Source: Desulfogranum marinum (GTDB taxonomy: Bacteria > Desulfobacterota > Desulfobulbia > Desulfobulbales > Desulfobulbaceae). From it: a stretch of 64,000 bases of DNA. Positions 9,570 to 17,814 of this stretch are shown piece by piece (the stretch's first letter is position 1; the number at the start of each line of letters is the position of its first letter). The stretch spans positions 1 to 64,000 of the forward strand of contig NZ_JAFFQD010000027.1 in assembly GCF_016918565.1 (NCBI RefSeq), written 5' to 3'. Both the position numbers and the translations under genes were made by a program. The notes under the pieces were generated by a model. That model was not told the DNA's origin and did no database searches. It was given only the letters and a program-made list of their open reading frames with translations.

Positions 9570-10317
9570 ATTTCCCCTAGATACCTTCAGCCCACAAATA
9601 GATTAGTTGATTTTGAAAACATGTATTCCGAATTATTAGACGATAATTAGACATTTTAATCAAATCAGATCCATATAAAATGAAATAAGTAGGGTGGGCG
9701 AAATCGATATCGTTGGTATATTTTTAATATTATTAGTTTATTAGGCCTAGTGGGTGGGGTGAAGGTAAGCGTGGGGCGTTGCTAAATAGTTACTATTTTT
9801 TTTTACTCGCTTCTCCTGGTTGACCTCGATGACAATACAATCATGATAAACAAGCGGCTATATCTCGTCCAATGAGGAACTAACCCGAATTTCTCATGAA
9901 CATTGTGTCAACCTGTCAAATTACAAACAATCTTTATATGTTATACAAACTAAGATGAAGTTGAAAGTTTTTCACAATGTTCACCAAAGGTCAGTCCATC
10001 CAGCACCATTTTCTTCAGTATTTTGGCAATGAATATAGGCTACTATGATTCATTGCCAAAAACTTTGAAACTGGCGCTGCCTGAACTGATGAGAAATCCA
10101 GGCTAATCGACAATATGCTCTCTGTAGCTATGGCCACGCTATCGACTACATGAGTTTGGTTCTTTTTTATAAGACCAATTGTATTTCGTTATCAATAATG
10201 CTAACCATCTGTTACCCTTTATACGGCAATGAATTTACATCAGAGGCTGATCTGGTATACTCTGATGTATACAGAAAACGCATCCTCTACGCTTTCAACT
10301 CAATATTTATAATAATC
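9570..10317. other. Long intergenic region containing a mobile-repeat copy
   Basis: About 750 bases between the reverse-strand kinase gene and the forward serine-hydrolase gene. It holds one nearly complete dispersed element (9883-10103). A GGTAAGCG word near 9769 recalls the palindromic core of the related copy at 17.5 kb. A 56-codon in-frame extension of the hydrolase gene begins at 10150, but it lies before the obvious signal peptide and is not treated as coding. Confidence 0.5.
9883..10103 (+). repeat. Dispersed terminal-inverted-repeat element, copy A (most complete)
   Basis: A roughly 220-base non-coding element. The left end reads CCCGAATTTCTCATGA and the right end reads CTGATGAGAAATCCAGG, so the ends form an imperfect inverted repeat. 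Both flanks read CTAA, a possible 4-base target duplication. Internal blocks shared with copy B are TGTTCACC(A/G)AAGG, CTTC(A/T)GTATTTT and GCCTGAACTGATG. It contains no gene, so it would have to be a non-autonomous (MITE-like) element moved by a transposase encoded elsewhere. Other copies lie at 17393, 26377, 48505 and 51523. Confidence 0.7.
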
Positions 10318-11934
10318 ATGTCTTTTTTCTTTCGTATTATTCCACTCCTCGCGCTTATTTGTACTATGAGCTTGGTTTCGACAGACCAAGCTAAAGCAGA
10401 TACACAGAAATATGACCTGGTCTTTGTCTGGGACAAGGACCTCAACAGCGTCCTTGATTATAAAGAGGAACTGGAAACACTTTTTGAGCCGGATACCAGC
10501 AAGCACCTTAAAATTGTAAAAAGAGACAATCAGTATGGTGTGATTTATGACTGCAACGCCTCGCTCCAGGCTATCCTTAAAGTGATCGTCAAGCATGGCG
10601 CAGTCCTGCAGGAAGCTGGACTGGACCAGGCTTTTGCCGTCCAGGACAAGGGGTATCATGAGCTATTTAATGTCAGTTACGGCTATGGACCCAACTTGGA
10701 CGCCATGAAAAAAAACTATCAAATAATATATACATATCTTGGGAAATCCGTAGGAAAAGATCTCTATATCGAACAGGATGAGAAAGAGAATTATATGCTG
10801 GTCTACCGTCGGAACGGAGATCGTTCTTCGACTTTGGTCGTGGCCAAGCGGCACGGTCGTTTGCTTCGTAAAAAAGGGATAAAAACAACCATCACGGAGG
10901 AACTCAACAATCAGGTCGTCTATGGAGAGTCCACTTATCTCCATGGAGAGGAAGAGATACAACCAGCAAGCAAAAATGAAGAGATTGCAGTGCTTCCGAC
11001 AATTACCGCGCAACAAACTCCTTCGCTGGTTGTATTGCGACCTGAAAAGTTAAAGGTCGCTATCCATGGAAATGCTGCCAAGGCATTAACCCCGGAAGCC
11101 ATAGCTCCAGTTACAAAACCACCCAAAACCACTGCTGAACTTAGTAAAGCCTCTAATTCCCATATCGAAAAGAAAATTGAGAGGTACATCAAGCAGTTAC
11201 GCAAGAAAGGTAAAATTCGTGGTGACGAAAAAACCGGTTGGATGGTTTATGACCTTAACCGTGATATCAGCCTGGTTGATATTAATGCCGACCAAACGTT
11301 TCAAGCGGCAAGTATGATTAAGCCTTTTCTTGCACTTGCTTTTTTTCACGAGGTTCGTCAGGGTAGACTGATATATGGTCCTGAAAGCAGGAGAAAAATG
11401 GAGGCCATGATTCAACGCAGCAGTAATTCAGCAACAAATTGGGTCATGCGGCAGATAGGTGGCCCTGCCACGTGTCAAAGGCTATTGACACGCCATTACA
11501 GCAACCTGTTCAAACAACTTCATATCGTTGAATATATACCCCAAGGGGGGCGTACTTACCGCAACAAAGCACTCCCATCAGATTATATACGCTTTCTTCG
11601 AGCTCTATGGAACAAAGAGCTTCCCAATAGCAAAGAAATACGTCGGCTCATGTCTCTCCCCGGCCGAGATAGACTTTACTATGGGACACCTATTCCTCAA
11701 GGGACGCTGGTTTACAATAAGACAGGAACCACTGCCCATCTCTGTGGCGATATGGGAATTCTTGCCCCTAAAACTAAAAATAGTGAAAGGTTCCCATATG
11801 CGATAGTCGGCATTATTGAGCGCAGCTCCCGTCCGTCTAATTACAAACAGTGGATGCAGTCCCGCGGCGGCGTAATCAGACAGGTTTCCACGCTTGTTTA
11901 TGAAGATTTAAAAAAGAAGCATACATTGCTATGA
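10318..11934 (+). CDS. Exported class-A-beta-lactamase-like serine hydrolase with tandem N-terminal repeat
   Basis: The 538-residue protein has a signal peptide (about residues 1-27, FFFRIIPLLALICTMSLVS) and a C-terminal beta-lactamase2-type domain from about residue 285. The catalytic set is visible: SMIK with Ser332 and Lys335, the SSN box in RSSNSATN, and KTG beginning at Lys468. Between signal and hydrolase lie two consecutive related units of about 80-90 residues, each ending in a strand-helix-strand stretch (LKIVKRDNQYGVIYD... and LYIEQDEKENYMLVYRR...), of SPOR-like appearance. A low-complexity linker follows. A frame extension upstream to 10150 exists, but the signal peptide argues for 10318. 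It may act on peptidoglycan or beta-lactams in the periplasm; resistance cannot be claimed from the sequence. Confidence 0.8.
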   Translation: MSFFFRIIPLLALICTMSLVSTDQAKADTQKYDLVFVWDKDLNSVLDYKEELETLFEPDTSKHLKIVKRDNQYGVIYDCNASLQAILKVIVKHGAVLQEAGLDQAFAVQDKGYHELFNVSYGYGPNLDAMKKNYQIIYTYLGKSVGKDLYIEQDEKENYMLVYRRNGDRSSTLVVAKRHGRLLRKKGIKTTITEELNNQVVYGESTYLHGEEEIQPASKNEEIAVLPTITAQQTPSLVVLRPEKLKVAIHGNAAKALTPEAIAPVTKPPKTTAELSKASNSHIEKKIERYIKQLRKKGKIRGDEKTGWMVYDLNRDISLVDINADQTFQAASMIKPFLALAFFHEVRQGRLIYGPESRRKMEAMIQRSSNSATNWVMRQIGGPATCQRLLTRHYSNLFKQLHIVEYIPQGGRTYRNKALPSDYIRFLRALWNKELPNSKEIRRLMSLPGRDRLYYGTPIPQGTLVYNKTGTTAHLCGDMGILAPKTKNSERFPYAIVGIIERSSRPSNYKQWMQSRGGVIRQVSTLVYEDLKKKHTLL

Positions 11935-12374
11935 GCATCGTTAAAAAACGTTTCATCACTCCGGTGTAAACTTACTGCAGCGAAGGTCAGGGAGTAAGCA
12001 GGGTGTCTGGACGTATCAACCCTGAACAGTCCTTCTTCGAATGTAAACAGGCATCAGCTTCTTAAAATATAGATATTTGCATTGGCAGCGGCAGTACACA
12101 GCTGGAAAGAAATTTGGTGTCGGAGGTCGGAGGTGGTACTACTTTTCAACTATCGAGCCAAATTGTTGAACCTGTAGTCTTCGTGATTTGTCTTCCGTCG
12201 AGCGATTGCAACGTGTGATGCAACGAAGTTAAATACACCCGTCAAGCGGATACGGATAAAATGCCGTCGTATCAGTGTAGGACATAATATCAGACGATTT
12301 TTTACCTGGTGTTTTGATAGTGCGATGTATGAACAAACAATGAATTAAACCATTATTCAGGAGAGCATCTCCTC
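11935..12374. other. Intergenic region, nothing recognised
   Basis: About 440 bases between the convergent serine-hydrolase and MscS-type genes. I see no gene, no convincing stem followed by a T run and none of the dispersed-repeat ends. Confidence 0.45.
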
Positions 12375-13736
12375 TTATCTGTCCACCAATAATTGTAGAT
12401 GTGGGTATGGTATATCTATATCCTCAGCCTGAAAGCGCTGGACAACTTTTTCATAGATTTCCGTTCGAACTGACCCTACTCCACGTTCAGGGTCTGCTAT
12501 CCAAATACGAAGTTCCATGTTAATTGCACTGTCGCCGAGTTCCGTGATCCGAACAGACGGCGTCGGCAGCTTCAATACGCGAACACATTCCATACTGATG
12601 CTTTTCAGAATCTGACCAGCCTTTTGAAGATCTGTTTGATACGAGACCGAAACGGGAATGCCAATGCGAACCTGAGATGACGAATGGGTAAGGTTAGTGA
12701 TGTCATTGGTGATGAGTTTTTCATTAGGAATAATATGCTCGACTCCATCTCTTGCCATTACAGTTGTATAGCGTGATTTTACCGCTTTTACCTCGCCCCA
12801 ATAACCTCCTAAACCTATTACATCTCCTGGTTTGACGGCTTTATCCACTAACAGAATTAATCCGCACACGAGGTTTGAAAATACATTTTTTAGACCAAAC
12901 CCCAAACCTAGCCCAAATGCGCCTGAGAAAATAGTTAAAACACTTATATCTAATCCGAGCAGATCGAGTGCTATCGCCGCCACTAAAAACCATGCAACTG
13001 CTCTAACGAAAAAGACAAGAAGTTGTCGAGCCGAATGACTAACATCATTTTCTGCTTCTAATTTACGATCAATCCATTTCGTTGCTGTCTCAGAGAGCCA
13101 TAAAAAAAATACAACTAGAAAAATCGTACCAATAATATCCAGCATATTAGTATGTAGGCTACTGACATCAACTCGATGAATTGTCAGCCATCGAACAACA
13201 ACACCGAGCACTCCGCCAAGGTACAACGCTGAAATGCTCCAGAGAAGAAGAGCGAGTATCTTCACTCGAAATGAATTAGAAACAATGGACGTGACTACAC
13301 GTATGACCACCCATGCGCCAGCCAGATTTGCAGCCAGTGTCAATAACGTATCGTCAATGTTCAACATGTTTGTCATCGTTACCAAAAGCAGCAATAACAC
13401 ATACACCGACAGATGGAACACTACAAGTGATAGCGACGAATATAGTCGACGTAAAGCATGGCTTTTAATGGATGACTCACTCGATGCAAGCTTAAGCAAT
13501 CTCCCCCTAGATTTTTTTTGAATTACGATGGCTATGCAAACGACAACTGCGATAACAGTCAACTCATACAAAGAATCTATTTCAAATAAATGTTCCTGCA
13601 ACCAATGCCACATGGATGACAGAGTGAAAAGGACCATCTTCATTCCCTGGAGTTGGTTCAGCGCATCACCCCAGCTAATTTCTACACTATCACTTGAAAT
13701 ACGAATAATAGACTCAGTTTTTGTCAGTGAAGCCAT
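12375..13736 (-). CDS. MscS-family mechanosensitive ion channel
   Basis: The 453-residue inner-membrane protein has several N-terminal hydrophobic helices (residues about 50-250) followed by the MscS pore and beta domain. The Gly/Ala-rich pore helix reads FSGAFGLGLGFGLKNVFSN. After it come GDVIGLGGYWGEV, RYTTVMARDGVEHIIPNEKLI and a C-terminal alpha/beta region ending DIDIPYPHLQL, all in the order typical of small-conductance channels. It is longer than E. coli MscS (286 residues) because of extra N-terminal helices. Its probable role is release of solutes on hypo-osmotic shock. It stands alone, on the integrase-remnant side of the tRNA-Ala gene. Confidence 0.9.
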   Translation of the reverse strand: MASLTKTESIIRISSDSVEISWGDALNQLQGMKMVLFTLSSMWHWLQEHLFEIDSLYELTVIAVVVCIAIVIQKKSRGRLLKLASSESSIKSHALRRLYSSLSLVVFHLSVYVLLLLLVTMTNMLNIDDTLLTLAANLAGAWVVIRVVTSIVSNSFRVKILALLLWSISALYLGGVLGVVVRWLTIHRVDVSSLHTNMLDIIGTIFLVVFFLWLSETATKWIDRKLEAENDVSHSARQLLVFFVRAVAWFLVAAIALDLLGLDISVLTIFSGAFGLGLGFGLKNVFSNLVCGLILLVDKAVKPGDVIGLGGYWGEVKAVKSRYTTVMARDGVEHIIPNEKLITNDITNLTHSSSQVRIGIPVSVSYQTDLQKAGQILKSISMECVRVLKLPTPSVRITELGDSAINMELRIWIADPERGVGSVRTEIYEKVVQRFQAEDIDIPYPHLQLLVDR

Positions 13737-14106
13737 CTTTGTTACAGTAAGAAGAGGTATTCTAGGAAAGATGAGAGAACCATGATCGGATTATACAGGG
13801 ATGCAGTGGGAAAATAGTGAAAAGGGGTGATTAGCTCCAAGTATTATCTGATACATAGACATTGCAAACATGCCGTGACTGATCAAGATAACTGATGGAA
13901 AATAAGTTACGGGTGTACATCTTGTCAACGTATTAATTCTGTAGTCAAAAAAGATATGCGAATAGTAATCACTATGTCTCGCAGTCATCGAATAGGACAT
14001 AGAAAAATATGCATCCTTCTCAAAATTGATGTTAGAAACAAATCATTGGACAGCATTTGCTTGTGCTATCCATGTTATATCAATTGAGCCGATAAGAAAG
14101 CAAACA
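13737..14106. other. Intergenic region downstream of the integrase remnant
   Basis: About 370 bases between the MscS-type gene start and the stop of the truncated integrase. Both strands contain only short frames with no recognisable product. No remainder of the integrase catalytic domain is visible here. Confidence 0.45.
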
Positions 14107-14340
14107 TTAAGGGGCTTTGTCCCGTGCAGTACGAATAAAATGGAAGACTCCCTGGAGGTACTCAAGGAAAGGTGCAAGATATTGTCTTGCCGTCCAGGGA
14201 GAATGAGTCTTCAGCGAATATTTTAAATCAGGTTTGTTGAGAACAGGCTGGATATCATTTGGAACACGATATCTGAAATATATGGGACCAGCGGAAGACT
14301 GCTGAAGATTCTCTGGTAGGTGTAAAGAAGAAAGGCCCAT
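14107..14340 (-). pseudogene. Truncated tyrosine-recombinase (integrase) N-terminus beside tRNA-Ala
   Basis: The 77-residue frame starts with a strong GGGAGGAG ribosome site at about 14354-14347. It reads PIYFRYRVPNDIQPVLNKPDLKYSLKTHSPWTARQYLAPFLEYL, the pattern of the N-terminal DNA-binding region (DUF6538 type) of phage-like tyrosine recombinases: YxFRxRxPxDLxPxxxxxxxxxSLKT, then an Ala/Arg helix. The protein stops right after this region, so the catalytic R-H-R-Y domain is absent. It lies 97 bases from the 3' end of the tRNA gene and in the same direction, as integrases of tRNA-targeted islands often do. I read it as the scar of a lost or eroded integrated element. Confidence 0.65.
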
Positions 14341-14436
14341 ATTGACTCCTCCCTGTGTACGGGATTGTGTACAATATAGGCCCTATCTGCTGTCTATCTC
14401 TAAATAATTTAATGGTTACTTAAAGTTAGACTATAT

Positions 14437-14512
14437 TGGTGGAGCTATGCGGGATCGAACCGCAGACCTCTTGACTGCCAGTCAAGCGCTCTCCCAGCTG
14501 AGCTATAGCCCC
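14437..14512 (-). tRNA. tRNA-Ala (anticodon GGC)
   Basis: The reverse strand folds into a 76-nt cloverleaf. The acceptor GGGGCTA pairs with TAGCTCC and is followed by an encoded CCA. The D arm contains AGCTCAGCTGGGAGAGC, the anticodon stem CTTGA/TCAAG encloses the loop CTGGCAG (anticodon GGC), and the T arm reads GCGGTTCGATCCCGC. The G3:T70 wobble pair that identifies alanine tRNAs is present. No anticodon-loop oddity is seen. The neighbouring integrase fragment suggests its 3' end has served as an attachment site. Confidence 0.97.
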
Positions 14513-14532
14513 GTAACGATTAATTGAGCGAT

Positions 14533-14562
14533 TCTCTACCATGTATTGGGGATGGCTGTCAA
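14533..14562 (-). promoter_or_regulatory. Putative sigma-70 promoter of the tRNA-Ala gene
   Basis: Reverse strand: a perfect TTGACA (14562-14557), an 18-base spacer and TAGAGA (14538-14533). This would place transcription start about a dozen bases before the mature tRNA 5' end at 14512. The -35 is consensus and the -10 is weak. The assignment is inferred from position and motif only. Confidence 0.5.
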
Positions 14563-14710
14563 GATTAATTGTTTCTTTTTGGTCTGGTAAACCTTAGACG
14601 TTGCCAACTACAAGTACAATTGGTAATGTGCCATGTTCATTGTTGATGCCGATAAAATAAAATACTTCCCGGCACAAAGATCTCGTAAAGAATGCTGAAT
14701 AGGCAGTTAA

Positions 14711-15778
<1,068 letters not shown>

Positions 15779-15895
15779 TCTGTAGCATTCTCATAGTTAC
15801 GATGCGTGCCATTGGTTGTTACCTACCGGTTGCTGTAAGCAGCTGGGGGTAAGGCCAGGCGTGCAATGTGAACTGATAGCCGGCCTGCTCTCGTT

Positions 15896-16777
15896 ATGGG
15901 GACAGGCGTCTTCTTTTTTCCAATGCGTAAGAAAAGTACAAGGAAATCAAACAGCCGCTTTCGGTTATTCAGGTTGGTCATTTTTGCCGGCTTGATTATG
16001 ACTTTGGCATTCATTTTTCTGGTGTCCACCTTAGGCAATCAGAAATTTGGTGGACTGCATAAACTTGTCCTTGAAACCACCGGACCTGTTCAAGAGGTAG
16101 TCACCTCCGGCGTGAACTATCTGCTTTCTTTCAAGCAGGGGTATCTCGAAGTACTGGGTGTCCGCGAGGAAAATAAGCGGTTATGGAAAGAGTTAAAGGA
16201 ATGTCGGGCGTTGTTGCATAAGAGTAGGGAAGCCATGGCAACCAATGCTCGATTGAAAAAATTACTTGCCTTTAAGGATGCAGCTGATTTTCCAGTTGTT
16301 ACCGCATCGGTTATAGGGAAAGATCCTTCGATGTGGTTCCGTTCTCTTATTATCGATGCAGGGACCAACAGCGGTGTCGTTAAAGGAAGCCCAGTGGCTA
16401 ATAGCGAGGGGATTATCGGCCAGGTTATTACGGCTTCTCCCAGTTACTCCAAAGTGCTGTTGGCCATTGCTCCTTCCAGTGCGATTGATGTTTTACTGCA
16501 GAAGTCCCGAGTCCGTGGCGTTCTTAAAGGGTCTGGCAAGTTAACTTACCGGCTTGAATATGTATTGAAAACCGTTGAAATTGAAGAGGGAGACGTTGTT
16601 GTTACTGCCGGATACGGCGGGATGTTTCCCACTGGAATGCCGGTTGGGGTGGTCTCAAAAGTGATACGCAAACGACGCGGCATGTTTCATGAAATAGAAG
16701 TGACCCCTTCTGTTGATTACAAAACACTCGAAAATGTATTTGTTCTGCAGCGCAACGAATCGGCTGTGGACGAGTAG
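15896..16777 (+). CDS. mreC: Cell-shape protein MreC
   Basis: The 293-residue protein has a basic cytoplasmic N-terminus, one membrane span (LVIFAGLIMTLAFIFLVS), a periplasmic coiled-coil segment (EENKRLWKELKECRALLHKSREA) and the two-barrel MreC domain. That domain contains VIGKDPSMWFRSLIIDAG and GDVVVTAGYGGMFPTGMPVG, both family hallmarks. An alternative in-frame ATG at 15923 (MRKKSTRKSN) would make a more typical N-terminus; neither start has a strong ribosome site. MreC links MreB filaments to the synthases PBP2 and RodA encoded downstream. Confidence 0.95.
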   Translation: MGTGVFFFPMRKKSTRKSNSRFRLFRLVIFAGLIMTLAFIFLVSTLGNQKFGGLHKLVLETTGPVQEVVTSGVNYLLSFKQGYLEVLGVREENKRLWKELKECRALLHKSREAMATNARLKKLLAFKDAADFPVVTASVIGKDPSMWFRSLIIDAGTNSGVVKGSPVANSEGIIGQVITASPSYSKVLLAIAPSSAIDVLLQKSRVRGVLKGSGKLTYRLEYVLKTVEIEEGDVVVTAGYGGMFPTGMPVGVVSKVIRKRRGMFHEIEVTPSVDYKTLENVFVLQRNESAVDE

Positions 16778-16857
16778 TTGTGTGCAGTCTTGCCGTTTTC
16801 CTGCTTTGTGGCAGCAGGTAAGGCGGGCTGGACAGCAATAAAGGGAAGGATAATGCA

Positions 16858-17394
16858 ATGATTGTTATCGGTTTCACCGTGCTTGGTGTGCTGTTGGTTG
16901 TTCTGCAGACTAGTGTCTGCATGATCCACCCGGTCTGGTTGCTTGCTCCTGATTTTTACTATATTCTGGTAGCCTATCTGGCTTACCGTCTTGATCTGTT
17001 GCGAAGCTTGATCATCCTATTTTTTCTGGGGTGTGTTTTGGATGTTTTTTCCGGAACTATCCTGGGGATGTACTCTTTGCTCTGTTTCAGTGCTTTTTTT
17101 CTCTTGCGCTATGCTGCCCAAAAAATGCCGGTGAGTGAGTCTCTTTACCAGGTGCCGCTGGTAGGCGTTAGTTATCTGGTTATTTCGTGGATAACCTATA
17201 TCCTGGTGTCGATTTTTGAACCTGGAACGTTGGTAGAGTGGTACTGGTGGAAGATGATGGTCCGGACATGTTTGATAGTGGCTTTTGCGTTCCCTTTGTT
17301 TCGTTTTTTTGAATATGCCAATCATTGGTTAAGCAAAGGGCTTTTTGCCTGGAAAAAAGTTCGGGTAAGGACCGATAACAGGTATCGGAGCTAG
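16858..17394 (+). CDS. mreD: Rod-shape-determining membrane protein MreD
   Basis: The 178-residue protein is almost entirely hydrophobic, with five to six predicted spans. It contains the MreD-type segments DFYYILVAYLAYRLDLLRSL and FFLGCVLDVFSGTILGMYSLL (the conserved G...D.xSG..LG pattern). AAGGGAAGGATAATGCA precedes the ATG. Its position directly after mreC confirms the call. It is the membrane partner of MreC in the elongation complex. The following 420 bases before mrdA hold a dispersed repeat. Confidence 0.92.
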   Translation: MIVIGFTVLGVLLVVLQTSVCMIHPVWLLAPDFYYILVAYLAYRLDLLRSLIILFFLGCVLDVFSGTILGMYSLLCFSAFFLLRYAAQKMPVSESLYQVPLVGVSYLVISWITYILVSIFEPGTLVEWYWWKMMVRTCLIVAFAFPLFRFFEYANHWLSKGLFAWKKVRVRTDNRYRS

Positions 17395-17637
17395 GCCGAA
17401 TTTCTCGTGAGCATTATGCTGTTTGAAAAAATAAATGATTTCAATCTGATGCTTTAAAAATAATCAAATACACAATCAAAAACTGTTCACCGAAGGGCAG
17501 CTCATATTGTGCCGTTTTCTTCTGTATTTTTGCAGTAAAAGGTAAGCGTAGACTACGCTTACCCCGAGTCTCCGCTTACCTTTTACTGCCGCTAACTTAG
17601 AACCTGGCAGCGCCTGAACTGATGGGAAATCCCGGCC
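17393..17637 (+). repeat. Dispersed terminal-inverted-repeat element, copy B, between mreD and mrdA
   Basis: About 245 bases. The left end reads GGCCGAATTTCTCGTGAGC and overlaps the mreD stop; the right end reads CTGATGGGAAATCCCGGCC. Internal blocks match copy A (TGTTCACCGAAGG, CTTCTGTATTTTTGCAG, GCGCCTGAACTGATG). A nested palindrome (17539-17583) made of GGTAAGCG, AGACT and CGCTTACC words sits in its middle and could form a long hairpin. The element separates mreBCD from mrdA-rodA, so it may terminate or uncouple transcription of the two halves. Confidence 0.7.
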
Positions 17638-17814
17638 GGTTGGTGACGTTCATAAATAGTTTTTTAATCCTATTTGACTATTATGTTCAAAACCCTATCC
17701 TCAGATTACTTGCTGTATGGCCTGCTGCAAAACTTGTCGCACGCACGAACTTAGGCTAAAATCCTCATTTATGGATAGCCACTGGTTGAAAATGCATCGT
17801 TATTGTAAGACACT
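17638..17814. promoter_or_regulatory. Leader region of mrdA
   Basis: About 180 bases remain between the repeat and the mrdA start. If the repeat uncouples the cluster, a promoter for mrdA-rodA must lie here. No strong consensus pair is visible and no ribosome site stands out before the ATG at 17815. Confidence 0.25.

Noticed and set aside
14026-14226. Forward 66-codon frame next to the integrase remnant
   Set aside because: It overlaps the better supported reverse-strand integrase fragment and has no ribosome site or domain.
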